Positions 17,336 through 25,632 are shown, counted from the first letter of the stretch. The stretch is 64,000 nucleotides of DNA from Micromonospora avicenniae (GCF_900156065.1 NZ_FTNF01000005.1:1-64000); one strand, 5' to 3'. Notes: generated by a model from the letters alone, not told the origin. Numbers and translations: made by a program.

Positions 17336-18318
17336 TCCGCCACGTTGATCACGACCTTGCCGTTGGCGGCGCCGGACTCCACGACGGCGTGGGCGTCGGC
17401 GACGGTGTCGAGGTCGAACTGCCTGGGGTCGAGCAGGGGCTTCAACCTCCCCGCGTCGGCCAGGGCGGCCACCTCGCGCAGGATCTCGCCGTGGTGCTCA
17501 CGTCCGCGGCCGGTCAGCATCGGCAACAGGGTGAACACCCCGGAGTAGCTGGCGCCGCGGAACGACAGCGGCGCCAGGCTGTGGGTACCCCAACCGAGCG
17601 CGCTGACGACGTGGCCGGTGTAGGTCCGGACCGCGCTGAAGGACAGGTCGAGGGTGGCGCCGCCGACGGTGTCGAAGACGACGTCGAAGCCCTCGCCGGC
17701 GGTGTGCTCGGCGACGTACTCCTCGACTTGGTTGGTGGTGTAGTCGATGGGAGTCGCGCCGAGCCGGGCGATGGTCGCCAGGCTTCGGGTCGATCCGGTG
17801 GCGAAGACCTCGGCGCCGAGCGTGCGGGCGATCTGGATGCCCAACTGTCCGACGCCGCCCGCACCACCGTGCACCAGCACCCGCTGACCCGCGCGGACCC
17901 GCGCCCGGTCGACGAGCGCCTCCCAACTGGTGATGGCGGCCAGCGGCAGGGCGGCGGCCTGACGCAGGCTGAGCGACGCCGGCTTACGGGCGAGCAACCG
18001 GGCGTCCACGGCTGCGTACTCGGCGAGTGATCCCGGTAGGTCCCCGACGCCGCCGGTGAGTCCGTACACCTCGTCGCCAGGGGCGAAGCCGGTGACCTCC
18101 GGACCGACCTCCGCCACGACACCGGCCAGGTCCAGGCCGAGTATGGCCGGCAGCAGGTTCCGGGCATGGGGGGCCTTCCCCGCCCGGATCTTGGTGTCCA
18201 GCGGGTTGACGCCGCTCGCCGTGACCTTCACCAATACCTGTCCGGGGCCGGGTGCGGGCTTCTCGACCTCGTCCAGGACCAGCGGGCCACCGAATTCGTT
18301 GAGCACCAGAGCGCGCAT
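17332..18318 (-). CDS. zinc-independent quinone oxidoreductase-like MDR protein
   Basis: A 328-residue NADP-dependent medium-chain dehydrogenase, ATG 18318 with GAGGTAG upstream. It has the GroES-like start (MRALVLNEFGGPLVLDEVEK), VTASGVNPLDTKIRAG, the QOR dinucleotide motif VLVHGGAGGVGQLGIQIA at about 150-167 and VFDTVGGATLDLS. No structural zinc Cys cluster is present. It follows a divergently or co-regulated TetR gene by 75 bp on the same strand and is coupled by ATGA to the decarboxylase remnant, so the original operon was tetR-qor-decarboxylase. Confidence 0.9.
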   Translation of the reverse strand: MRALVLNEFGGPLVLDEVEKPAPGPGQVLVKVTASGVNPLDTKIRAGKAPHARNLLPAILGLDLAGVVAEVGPEVTGFAPGDEVYGLTGGVGDLPGSLAEYAAVDARLLARKPASLSLRQAAALPLAAITSWEALVDRARVRAGQRVLVHGGAGGVGQLGIQIARTLGAEVFATGSTRSLATIARLGATPIDYTTNQVEEYVAEHTAGEGFDVVFDTVGGATLDLSFSAVRTYTGHVVSALGWGTHSLAPLSFRGASYSGVFTLLPMLTGRGREHHGEILREVAALADAGRLKPLLDPRQFDLDTVADAHAVVESGAANGKVVINVAE

Positions 18319-18392
18319 GGCGCTACCTCGTCTTCCGTTTGCATCTGTACCGGTGTGGTAAATGGGCGGGTGGGCCGGCTGCCGAACGTCGA

Positions 18393-18968
18393 TCAGACGG
18401 TGTGCTGGGCGACGAGCGACCGGGCGGCCGATCTCGCCTCGTCCACTACCGCCCGTTCCTGCGACAGCCGGCCTGCGGCCAGTGCGCCGTCGATCAGGAG
18501 CCCGATCTGTCGGGCGAGCGCCTCGGGGTCGGCGGCACCGGCCTGGGTCGATACCTCCACCAGCCACCTCTGCCGGCGCTCGGTGTGACCCACGGTGATT
18601 GCGCGGGCCTCGGAGTCGAGTGACGTCTCGACGGCCGCGCTGACGAAGGGGCAACCGAAGAACCCGTGCCGGTCGAAGGCGTCCAGCAGCGCGTCGAAGA
18701 GCCCGACCAACTGGTCCGCGGGCCGGTCACCCGCCCGCTCGGCAGCGGCCTGCAACTGCGCCATCCAGGAGTCGTCGGTACGCCGTAGGTAGGCGGCGAT
18801 CAGCTCTTCCTTGGTGCGGAAGTGCACGTACAGCGTCGACTTGGCGACCCCGGACTCGGCGATGACCTGATCGATGCCGACACCGCGTAGCCCATGCCTG
18901 TAGAACAGCTTCGCGGCTGTGGCGAGAATCCGCTCCTCGGTGGTCGTCTTCCTCGTCTTCGTGACCAT
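18393..18968 (-). CDS. TetR family regulator
   Basis: A 191-residue TetR repressor. The N-terminal helix-turn-helix is RILATAAKLFYRHGLRGVGIDQVIAESGVAKSTLYVHFRTKEELIAAYL in overlapping segments at about residues 13-60; the ligand domain follows. ATG 18968 has GGGAGG upstream, which itself touches a long palindromic operator. It likely represses itself and the quinone oxidoreductase gene behind it. The type resembles regulators of electrophile or quinone responses. Confidence 0.9.
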   Translation of the reverse strand: MVTKTRKTTTEERILATAAKLFYRHGLRGVGIDQVIAESGVAKSTLYVHFRTKEELIAAYLRRTDDSWMAQLQAAAERAGDRPADQLVGLFDALLDAFDRHGFFGCPFVSAAVETSLDSEARAITVGHTERRQRWLVEVSTQAGAADPEALARQIGLLIDGALAAGRLSQERAVVDEARSAARSLVAQHTV

Positions 18969-18975
18969 GACCCCT

Positions 18976-19011
18976 CCCTTAATCGAACAGACTAGTCCGT
19001 TCGATTAAGGG
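18976..19011. promoter_or_regulatory. TetR operator with 13-bp arms
   Basis: CCCTTAATCGAAC (18976-18988) and GTTCGATTAAGGG (18999-19011) are perfect inverted arms around a 10-nt spacer containing ACTAGT. It lies 8 bp before the tetR start and covers the region of its ribosome site and promoter, as expected for autorepression. Confidence 0.75.
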
Positions 19012-19350
19012 TCGAGGTGTGTTTGCCATCACCCTGCCGCAGTCGTCGGCAGTTCACTCGTGTGACGAAATCTGAACGCACCTGAGGTTCTCTCGCCGGA
19101 CGGTGCGACCGTGAACGCCGAGGGCCGTCGGGTGGTCGTCCGCTCGATCCGGCCACCCTGCGGCCGACGCCCTGGACCGACGCGATTCGCGCGGAGCTGA
19201 GAAGCCGCGCCCGCCGACGCCTGACCCGGGCGCCCCCGATCGACCGAGAGGCCGGCCGGCCGTAGACCTGAGCCGGGACGGTGGGCCGGCCGGAACGCGC
19301 AGGTCCGATCAGGCGACCTCGGTCAGGTCGAGGCGGCGCGATGACCCGCC

Positions 19351-19356
19351 TAGGCT
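19351..19356 (+). promoter_or_regulatory. leaderless -10 box
   Basis: TAGGCT ends 6 nt before GTG 19363, and no ribosome binding site is seen between them. Confidence 0.45.
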
Positions 19357-19362
19357 GAGGGC

Positions 19363-19722
19363 GTGATCGAAGCCGGCAGCCGCGTGCGCAGCCAGCCGCC
19401 TCCGCCGGACATCGTCTTCGAAGCGCTCACCGAGCCCGACCGGGATCCGGCGCGTCCCTGGCTGCGCCTGCTCGACGATGAGCGATCGCCGCAGATCCTG
19501 AGCGCCGACCGTCCGCACCTGGTCGTCTGGTCATCGCTCTGGCCGCGGCGGCCGGACGCCCGGGTACGTTTCGATCTTGAGCCCGACGGCGGTGCCGGCA
19601 CGCAGTTGCGCTGGACGCTGCTGGTCGCCGAGCCGCTGCCCGACGCGTCGCTCCTGGGACACCTGCGCAAGCGGCTCAACGAACTGGTCAACGCGAACCT
19701 GCGCTACACCTTCGGTCAGTAG
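19363..19722 (+). CDS. SRPBCC-like hypothetical protein
   Basis: A 119-residue protein with the look of a small START/SRPBCC (polyketide cyclase-like) domain: PPPDIVFEALTEPDRDPARPWL, VVWSSLWPRRPDARVRFDLEP, GAGTQLRWTLLV and a long C-terminal helix LLGHLRKRLNELVNANLRYTF. GTG start 6 nt after TAGGCT. Its stop overlaps the end of the opposing LysR remnant by 7 bp. Function unknown. Confidence 0.7.
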   Translation: MIEAGSRVRSQPPPPDIVFEALTEPDRDPARPWLRLLDDERSPQILSADRPHLVVWSSLWPRRPDARVRFDLEPDGGAGTQLRWTLLVAEPLPDASLLGHLRKRLNELVNANLRYTFGQ

Positions 19723-20203
19723 GCGGCCCCACGCTCGGGGAACGGGCGACCAGCGAGGCCGAGGAACGCCACGTCGAGTTCCCCGACCGTCAGTGACCTG
19801 GCCAGACCGGCCGACCCGTCCGACTCCGCCGTCCGCAGCCAGAGCCGGACCAGCGGATGCCGGGCGTGGAACTCGCCTAGCAGGCCCGCGAAGTCGATCC
19901 CGCCGACGCCGCTGAGACAACCCAAGGCGATGGTGCCGCCGAGTTCCTTGCCGACCTGCTGGACCGCGTCCCGGGCCGCGCGGGCGGTGTCCAGGGTCGC
20001 CCGGGCCTTCGGCGCCAGCACCTCCCCGGCGGCGGTCAGCACCACCCGGCGGGCGTTGCGTTCGAAGAGCACCGCGTCCAGCTCCCGCTCCAGTGCGGAG
20101 ATCGCCGCCGAGACGGCCGACTGGACGACGTGCAGCCGGTTGGCCGCCCGGGTGAAACTCTGCTCGGCCGCGACCGCGAGGAAGTACTCCAGCTGCCTAG
20201 GAG
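19716..20203 (-). pseudogene. LysR-family regulator remnant
   Basis: Reading the minus strand from about 20203 gives RQLEYFLAVAAEQSFTRAAN, then the helix-turn-helix with QSAVSAAISALERELDAVLF, and then ARRVVLTAAGEVLAPKAR and part of the effector domain, ending with a stop at 19716. Only about 160 of the usual 300 residues remain. The frame has no ATG/GTG/TTG before RQLEYF; the first possible internal start (GTG near 20072) lies after the DNA-binding region. Both ends are therefore lost. It sits just downstream of the SDR gene on the same strand. Confidence 0.72.
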
Positions 20204-20311
20204 TTGCAGGCCACCAGGCCCGAGGGACGGTCCACCGGGGACCGCCGCCGGGCGTCGGGTCCGGTACGGCGCGACGCCTCGGCGGCCATGGTCCGACTGG
20301 TCGGTCCCAAC

Positions 20312-21211
20312 TCAGCGGGGGGCAAGGCGCGGCCCGAGCAGGTCGGCCAGCCCGATCCGGGTGAGCAACTCGGCCCGTACCCGGTCGGCGACCGCGTTGA
20401 CCACCTCGGCCCCGTCGTCGGAGGGATCGATGTGCCTGCGGAACGGGCGCTTGCCGGCCGGGGAGTCCACCACCTCGACGATGGCCTCGGCGACCGACTC
20501 GACGTTCGCGTCCGGCGGTTCGATCTCGGCCAGCCGCTGGCCGACCTGCTCCACCAGTCCGGGGTAGAGCTCGTCGTACGCGGCGACAGTGGCCTGGTCG
20601 GCGGGGTGGCCACCGTTGGCGAAGTGGTTGGTGCCCTTGGTGAAGGCACCCGGGACGATGATCGAGGTTTCGATGCCGAACCGGGCGAGCTCGGCGGCGT
20701 AGCTGACCGCCAGCGCGTCCATGCCGGCCTTCGCGGCGAAGTACGGCGCCAGGTAGGGCGGGGTGCCACCGCGGGTGCTGGAGCTGCCGACCCAGACCAC
20801 GAGACCGTTGCGCTGGGCCCGAAGGTGCGGCAGCGCGGCCCGGTTGAGGCGCTGGGTGCCGAGCACGTTCGTGTCGTAGACCGCGGCCAACTCCTCGGGG
20901 GTGAAGGCCTCCGCCGGACCGGTGACCATGTGGCCGGCGTTGTGGATCAGGACGTCCAGCCGGCCCTGTTCGGCCAGGACGGTGGCGATCGCGGCGTCCG
21001 CCGACGGCTGCGACGACACGTCGAGTTCCACCGTGCGCAGGTCGACGCCGTGTTCGGTGGCGTACTCCTCGGCGGCCGCGACGGCCCGGACGTTGCGTCC
21101 GGCCCGGTCACGCATCCCGGCGTACACGGTGTGACCGGCGCGGGCCAGCGCCCGGGCGGCGAGTGCGCCGAATCCGCTGGACGCACCGCTGATGACGATG
21201 ATCTTGCTCAT
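20312..21211 (-). CDS. short-chain dehydrogenase/reductase (paralog A)
   Basis: A 299-residue classical SDR starting at ATG 21211. Cofactor motif IVISGASSGFGALAARALA (TGxxxGxG type with Ser), NAG motif as HNAGHMVTGPAEAFTPEEL, catalytic Ser in VWVGSSSTRGGTPPY and YxxxK as YFAAKAGMDALAVSYAAEL. Extended C-terminus ends in LTRIGLADLLG. It is very close to the SDR at 45357, so one is a dispersed copy of the other. Substrate unknown. Confidence 0.92.
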   Translation of the reverse strand: MSKIIVISGASSGFGALAARALARAGHTVYAGMRDRAGRNVRAVAAAEEYATEHGVDLRTVELDVSSQPSADAAIATVLAEQGRLDVLIHNAGHMVTGPAEAFTPEELAAVYDTNVLGTQRLNRAALPHLRAQRNGLVVWVGSSSTRGGTPPYLAPYFAAKAGMDALAVSYAAELARFGIETSIIVPGAFTKGTNHFANGGHPADQATVAAYDELYPGLVEQVGQRLAEIEPPDANVESVAEAIVEVVDSPAGKRPFRRHIDPSDDGAEVVNAVADRVRAELLTRIGLADLLGPRLAPR

Positions 21212-21300
21212 GTGGGAGACCTCGGATGTGGTGAGGGAGAGCGCCTTCGAATGCGGGGCGGACGCCAGGACCCGGCGGCTGCCGGGGGCGAAAGCGGCGG

Positions 21301-22035
21301 TCAGATGGCACCGCCGTTGGCGTACACCACCTGGCCGTTGATCCAGCGGCCCGGACCCGCGAGGAACGCCACGATCGGGGCGACGTCCTGCGGCACGCCC
21401 ATCCGTCCCAGCGGCGGCTCGGCGGCGATCCGGGCGATGGTCTCCTCGTCCTTGCCGCGCAGGAACAGTTCGGTGCCGATGGGGCCCGGGGCGACCGTGT
21501 TGACCGTGATGTCCCGACCGCGTAGCTCGCGGGCGAGGATCAGGGTCATCGCCTCGACCCCGCCCTTGGCGGCGGCGTAGGCGGCGTATCCCGGCCGGCT
21601 GAACTTGGTGATCGAGCTGGAGGTGTTGATGATCGCGCCACCGGCCCGCACCCGGCGGGCGGCCTGCTGGGTGACGACGAACGCGCCACGCAGGTTGACG
21701 CGGATCGTCCGGTCGAGGATGTCCAGGTCGAGATCGACGAGCGGACCCATCGGCATGACCCCGGCCATGTTCACCACCACGTCGACCCCACCGAACTCCC
21801 GCTCCGCCGCGTCGAACATCGCGGAGACGGCGTTCTCGTCGGCGACATCGGCCTGGAACGAGATCGCCTTCGCGCCGATGCCGGCCAGCGCGGCCATCGT
21901 CGCGTCCGCGTCCGCCTTGTTGTCCGCGTAGTTGACGACCAGGGCGTAACCCTCCTCGGCGAGCTGCTGTACGACCTGCCGGCCGATGCCCCGGGAGCCG
22001 CCGGTGACGATCGCTACGCGCTCTGCGTTGCTCAT
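21301..22035 (-). CDS. SDR family oxidoreductase (3-oxoacyl-ACP reductase-like)
   Basis: A 244-residue SDR from ATG 22035 with GGAGG 8 nt upstream. It has AIVTGGSRGIGRQVVQ at residues 8-23, NMAGVMPMG in place of NNAG, IINTSSS and YAAYAAAKGGVEAM (Tyr-x3-Lys), and a C-terminal WINGQVVYANGGAI as in FabG-like glucose/3-ketoacyl reductases. The Asn of NNAG is kept (VNMAG). It is followed by the second SDR gene after 89 bp. Its promoter holds three TTGACCCG-type half sites. Confidence 0.9.
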   Translation of the reverse strand: MSNAERVAIVTGGSRGIGRQVVQQLAEEGYALVVNYADNKADADATMAALAGIGAKAISFQADVADENAVSAMFDAAEREFGGVDVVVNMAGVMPMGPLVDLDLDILDRTIRVNLRGAFVVTQQAARRVRAGGAIINTSSSITKFSRPGYAAYAAAKGGVEAMTLILARELRGRDITVNTVAPGPIGTELFLRGKDEETIARIAAEPPLGRMGVPQDVAPIVAFLAGPGRWINGQVVYANGGAI

Positions 22036-22047
22036 GTGGATCCTCCG

Positions 22048-22078
22048 TTGACCCGTGTTCATTTCTTGACGGGTCAAG
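22048..22078. promoter_or_regulatory. inverted half-sites upstream of the SDR gene
   Basis: TTGACCCG (22048-22055) and its inverse CGGGTCAA (22070-22077) are 14 nt apart, and the second lies in a tighter palindrome CTTGACGGGTCAAG (22065-22078). All are 13-43 bp upstream of the SDR start, a fitting operator position. The cognate regulator may have been the decayed LysR or lie elsewhere. Confidence 0.45.
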
Positions 22079-22350
22079 CGTTGCGCGGCAGAAGCATCAA
22101 ATCAAACGAATCATTCTGATGATCAGCATCAGTTGGATTGATCCGGAGACGAGGCGGATCTGGCCGGGTTCGCGCGTTGGCGTGGCAAAAGGCTACCCGG
22201 ATACCAGTCACCACGGCCCGCGTCCGCGAGTTGACCGGTCATGCCGGAGGCGTCACCGGATCGAGAGATCATCGTCGGATTGCTCACGCGTGCCCGTCAG
22301 CCGTTCGGCGCCGGTCATCGGCGACGTCGCGACCGGACCGGGGCGTAGGC

Positions 22351-22998
22351 GTGCCACGGCACGGGAGCCGCGCGGCCGTACCGTCGCCGGCGTTCGGCGG
22401 GACCCGCGATCCGGGCCGGCTGGTCGCGTTCAGCGACGCGGTTTTCGCCATCGCGGTGACCCTGCTCGTGCTCGACATTCGGCCGCCGGAGGACTTCCGG
22501 CGGCTGTTGCACGGGCTGGGCCTGCTCTGGCCGTCGTACCTGGCCTACTCCGTCACCTTTCTGATGATCGGGCAGATCTGGGTCAACCACCATGTGATGT
22601 TCGATCACATCCGGATGGTGGATCGGCTGCTGATGTTCCTGAACACCCTGCTGTTGATGGATGTCGCGTTTCTGCCGTTCGCCGCTTCGGTCCTGTCCGA
22701 CGCGTTCCACTCCGGCGATGGCCAGCGTGGCGCCGTCGTCTTCTACGGCGCCACGATCGAGTTGGCTGCGATCCTCTTCAACATCATCTGGGCGTACGCC
22801 CGCCGCGGGTTGCTCGGCTCCACCATCGACGATGCCGGTGCCAGGTTCGTCGCCCGCCGCTTCCGGGTCGCGATCGTCTGGATCGGCGCCGGGATGCTGG
22901 TCGGGGCGTTCCTGCCGCTGCTCGGGGTGGTGGTGATAGCCGCCTTCATCCCGGCCTACTGGTTACCGATCCGGGGTGAGCGCACCGGAGCCGGCTGA
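22351..22998 (+). CDS. TMEM175-like (DUF1211) potassium channel family protein
   Basis: A 215-residue membrane protein if read from GTG 22351; the frame is open further upstream to 22138 but that part is Arg-rich and lacks a domain. The family hallmark FSDAVFAIAVTLLVLDI forms the pore helix. Further hydrophobic helices follow: YLAYSVTFLMIGQIWVNHH, LLMFLNTLLLMDVAFLPF, VVFYGATIELAAILFNIIW and a last WIGAGMLVGAFLPLLGVVV. Bacterial members are K+-permeable channels. The start is uncertain. Confidence 0.85.
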   Translation: MPRHGSRAAVPSPAFGGTRDPGRLVAFSDAVFAIAVTLLVLDIRPPEDFRRLLHGLGLLWPSYLAYSVTFLMIGQIWVNHHVMFDHIRMVDRLLMFLNTLLLMDVAFLPFAASVLSDAFHSGDGQRGAVVFYGATIELAAILFNIIWAYARRGLLGSTIDDAGARFVARRFRVAIVWIGAGMLVGAFLPLLGVVVIAAFIPAYWLPIRGERTGAG

Positions 22999-23020
22999 GC
23001 GTTCCCGCCGCAGGTGCGGG

Positions 23021-23146
23021 TCAGGGTTTCCGGGCCACCGCGCCGTACGCGTCGATTCCCACGGCGCCGGCGTCGTCGGGACGCCACAGCGGGATCGGCA
23101 CCAGGCCGGGCTCGACCATCGTGAGACCCGGGGTGCGGTCCACTGG
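23021..23146 (-). pseudogene. C-terminal remnant of a SAM-dependent methyltransferase (DUF574-like)
   Basis: The minus strand reads DRTPGLTMVEPGLVPIPLWR, then PDDAGAVGIDAYGAVARKP and stop at 23021-23023. This matches the tail of the actinobacterial DUF574 (Methyltransf_19) family, which ends with LVEPGLV-x-V-PLWRP and YGGVARK. About 40 of 270 residues remain, and the piece abuts the end of the hydrolase gene at 23174. The usual FFDGL segment between the first two motifs is missing. Confidence 0.6.
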
Positions 23147-23173
23147 CGACAAAGCACGCTCGTCCGGCCGGCG

Positions 23174-24703
23174 TCACCGTCGCCGGGTCAGTTCGTGCAC
23201 GGCTGCACCGAGGCGTATGACCGCGGTGCCGACGGCCAGCCCCGCGACGACGATCAGTGTGTGGGCGAGATCCGTCGCGTACAACATCGCCTGGGCCAGC
23301 CCGACACCGCCGAACGCCGCCGGTAGCGCCCGGAGCGCGCCGACCGCGAGCGCCACACAACCGACGACCCAGCCGGCGGTGCCGGCGATGATCCGCCGGC
23401 GCGCCGTCCTCGATCTGTCTCGCCGCCGCCACAGGATCCGTACAGCCGTCCAGATCAGGAGGCCCAGCAGCAGCGCACCGACGACGACCAGCCCGAGCAG
23501 CAGCCGGTTGAGGACGGGATCCGGGGCGCCCGGCACCGCTTCGCCGCCCTGCATGATCCGGGCGACGTTGAACGCTGCCGAGGCCAGCGGCCAGTCCATG
23601 GACAAGCCGTAGACGTTGGACATCACCAATACGGCCAGGTCGGATTCCGGTATGAGAAGAAGGTGGCTGAAGTAGTGCGGAGTCGCCCCGGCGTGCCAGA
23701 CGATGTGATCTCCGGGGCCGTCGAGGACACTCTCCCGCCAGCCCAATCCGTAACGGCCGCCGCCGTCGGTGGTGACCTGACCGGTGTGCAGTTGTGCGAT
23801 GCCCTGTGGCGAGAGGACCGAGGCGTCGCCGTACCGGCCGTCGTTCAACTGGGCGATTGCGTAGTGCGTCAGGTCGTCCAGGCTCATCGCCAGATAGCCG
23901 TGTGGCAGACCGGCGGTGTCGAAGGGAGGGTCGAATCGCTGCGGGCGGCCGAAGTAGTAGCGGTGCCCGGCCGGCAGGCCGAACGTGCGGGCCTCCACCT
24001 CGTCGGTGACGGCGTGGGTCATGTTGAGTGGGTCCAGCACGCGACGGCGCAGGTAGGAGCCGAACGACTGCCCGGCCACCGCCTCGACGAGCGCGCCGAG
24101 CACCATGTAGTTGGCGTTGCTGTACTGGTACGCCTCACCCGGCGGCACGGTCGGCGCGACCGTCGCCAGCTCCCGTACCGTCCTGGTCAGACCACCGGGG
24201 GAGTTGTCGAACCGGTCGAGCAAGCCCCGGTCCACCACATCGGGCAGCCCGCTCGTGTGGTTCAGCAGCTGCCGTACGGTGATGCGGGCGGCGACCGACT
24301 CGTCCGCCAGCCGCAGCCAGGAGACATAGCGGCGCGCCGGGGCGTCCAGCTCGACCCGCCCTGCCTCCACGAGTTGCATGACGGCCAGTGCGGTGAACGA
24401 CTTGCTCACCGAGCCCAGCACGAAAGGGGTCTGCGGGGTGATCGACCCGCCGTCGCCGTCGACGCCCCAGGCGTTCTGACCTATCACCTGGTCATCCCGA
24501 ACGATCGCGTACGCCAGGCCCGGTATCCGGTTGTCAGTCATGTGCTGGCGCAAGTATTCCGCCGCCCTCCCGACCCGGTCGCCGAGCGACCTGTCGCCGG
24601 TCGGGTCAGCGGCCGCCGGGGCGGCCACGGCCAGCGGCAACAGCAGCGCCGCGACGGCCGCCAGCGATCTGTTCCTCGTCCCTGCCCGTGCACCCGAACG
24701 CAT
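23174..24703 (-). CDS. beta-lactamase-family serine hydrolase with C-terminal membrane helices
   Basis: A 509-residue exported protein, ATG 24703 with GGAAGGA upstream. Signal peptide at residues 1-32 (AAVAALLLPLAVAAPAAA). Class C penicillin-binding fold: Ser98-x-x-Lys101 (GSVSKSF), YSN near residue 206 (YQYSNANYM), and HAGATPHY in place of KTG/HxG. The last 110 residues carry three membrane helices (LLLGLVVVGALLLGLLIWTA; AGWVVGCVALAVGAL; LIVVAGLAVGTAVI). It is a likely D-amino-acid peptidase or esterase facing outward. It ends the arsR-coiled-coil operon. Confidence 0.9.
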   Translation of the reverse strand: MRSGARAGTRNRSLAAVAALLLPLAVAAPAAADPTGDRSLGDRVGRAAEYLRQHMTDNRIPGLAYAIVRDDQVIGQNAWGVDGDGGSITPQTPFVLGSVSKSFTALAVMQLVEAGRVELDAPARRYVSWLRLADESVAARITVRQLLNHTSGLPDVVDRGLLDRFDNSPGGLTRTVRELATVAPTVPPGEAYQYSNANYMVLGALVEAVAGQSFGSYLRRRVLDPLNMTHAVTDEVEARTFGLPAGHRYYFGRPQRFDPPFDTAGLPHGYLAMSLDDLTHYAIAQLNDGRYGDASVLSPQGIAQLHTGQVTTDGGGRYGLGWRESVLDGPGDHIVWHAGATPHYFSHLLLIPESDLAVLVMSNVYGLSMDWPLASAAFNVARIMQGGEAVPGAPDPVLNRLLLGLVVVGALLLGLLIWTAVRILWRRRDRSRTARRRIIAGTAGWVVGCVALAVGALRALPAAFGGVGLAQAMLYATDLAHTLIVVAGLAVGTAVIRLGAAVHELTRRR

Positions 24704-24743
24704 GGCGGTCCTTCCGTCGAAAGGTTGCCCGGCGCGGGGCACG

Positions 24744-25067
24744 TCAACCGATCTGGCTCAACAGGCGTTCCAGCTCGCCGAGGCGCTGCTTCACCGCCGC
24801 CAGTTCGTCGTTTGTGGTGACCATCTGCGAGCGCAGCGCCTTGAGTTCGGCGGCGGTGGCCCGGACGGCGTCCGCCATCCGCGCCTCGGCTTCGGCGGTG
24901 CGCTCGGCCAGCGCCTGGTACCGCTCCGCCCCTGCTGAGGATCGCCGGGCCCGATAGAAGCCGAGTCCGACGAAGCCGAGAATGGCTACCAGAGCCACTA
25001 CCAGCACTGTCGAGGCGATGGTGGCCGTGTGTGCGATGTCCAGGTCGGCGCTCAGCAAAGTGCTCAT
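24744..25067 (-). CDS. single-pass membrane coiled-coil protein
   Basis: A 107-residue protein: a membrane helix at about residues 13-38 (TIASTVLVVALVAILGFVGL) and then a heptad-rich cytosolic tail from residue 50 to 104 (ERYQALAERTAEAEARM, LKALRSQMVTTNDELAAV, LGELERLLSQI). Its ATG directly abuts the TAG of the upstream regulator gene, so translation is probably coupled. No family name recognised; it may recruit or sense for the hydrolase 40 bp downstream. Confidence 0.75.
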   Translation of the reverse strand: MSTLLSADLDIAHTATIASTVLVVALVAILGFVGLGFYRARRSSAGAERYQALAERTAEAEARMADAVRATAAELKALRSQMVTTNDELAAVKQRLGELERLLSQIG

Positions 25068-25448
25068 CTAGCTCTTGTCCTCTCCCGATCCACCGGATTG
25101 CGGGCCACCGGTGCCCGCCCCGCCCGTCTCCACCTGCTCCGACTGAGGCGACCGCATGGCCTCGGTGATCGCCTCCGGCGTCAGGCTCAGTACGAACGGC
25201 ACCAACTCGAAGTACTTCACCGAACTGCCGTCACGCGTCGTCTCCAGCGTTCCCGTCACCAGGCCGGCCGCCTCCAACCGCTGCAGGTGCATGTAGAGCA
25301 GCGGCCGGTTCATCTGCAGTTGTCGAGCCAACTGGCTGACGTAGACACGGCTTCCGGCGAGCGCCGCGATGATTCGCAGTCGATGCGGGCTCGCCAGCGC
25401 GTTGAGCACCTGCAGGAGCTCTTCGCTCGAGGACGGAGCCTGGGTCAT
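25068..25448 (-). CDS. ArsR-like winged-helix regulator
   Basis: A 126-residue regulator from ATG 25448 with GGAAGGGA upstream; an upstream start at 25511 is possible. Winged helix: LLQVLNALASPHRLRIIAAL, SRVYVSQLARQLQMNRPLLYMHLQRLEAAGLV, then a wing and VKYFELVPF. No metal-binding Cys pair, so metal sensing is unlikely. The tail is Gly/Ser-rich. It heads a three-gene operon with the coiled-coil membrane protein and the serine hydrolase. Confidence 0.82.
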   Translation of the reverse strand: MTQAPSSSEELLQVLNALASPHRLRIIAALAGSRVYVSQLARQLQMNRPLLYMHLQRLEAAGLVTGTLETTRDGSSVKYFELVPFVLSLTPEAITEAMRSPQSEQVETGGAGTGGPQSGGSGEDKS

Positions 25449-25568
25449 CCCGCTGGTTCCCTTCCGGGGCTGTCTGTTTGTGCTGACACCCCTGTCAGAA
25501 CAGACTGACACCCCACCTGGCCCCCGTCAATCCCCACCAGCCCCCCAGCGACGGCAACCTCCCGCGCA

Positions 25569-25622
25569 CTTTCACGGAAAGAGTGGCCTCCGGATATCGG
25601 ATGGCCGCTCTTTCCGTGAAAG
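25569..25622. repeat. long inverted repeat (hairpin) in a divergent intergenic region
   Basis: CTTTCACGGAAAGAG (25569-25583) pairs perfectly with 25608-25622; one G-T wobble and GGCC/GGCC extend the stem to 20 bp around a 14-nt loop holding GGATATC. It lies between divergent genes, so it is not their terminator. It looks like a mobile or dispersed palindromic element, or a regulatory RNA structure. Confidence 0.7.
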
Positions 25623-25632
25623 AGGCGTTTGA

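Larger units (their letters stand above)
18969..19362. other. 394-bp intergenic region upstream of tetR
   Basis: Besides the TetR operator next to the tetR start, and the leaderless -10 of the gene at 19363, I see nothing recognisable. The middle part (about 19060-19310) has no start codon with a ribosome site and no good hairpin. Confidence 0.5.
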
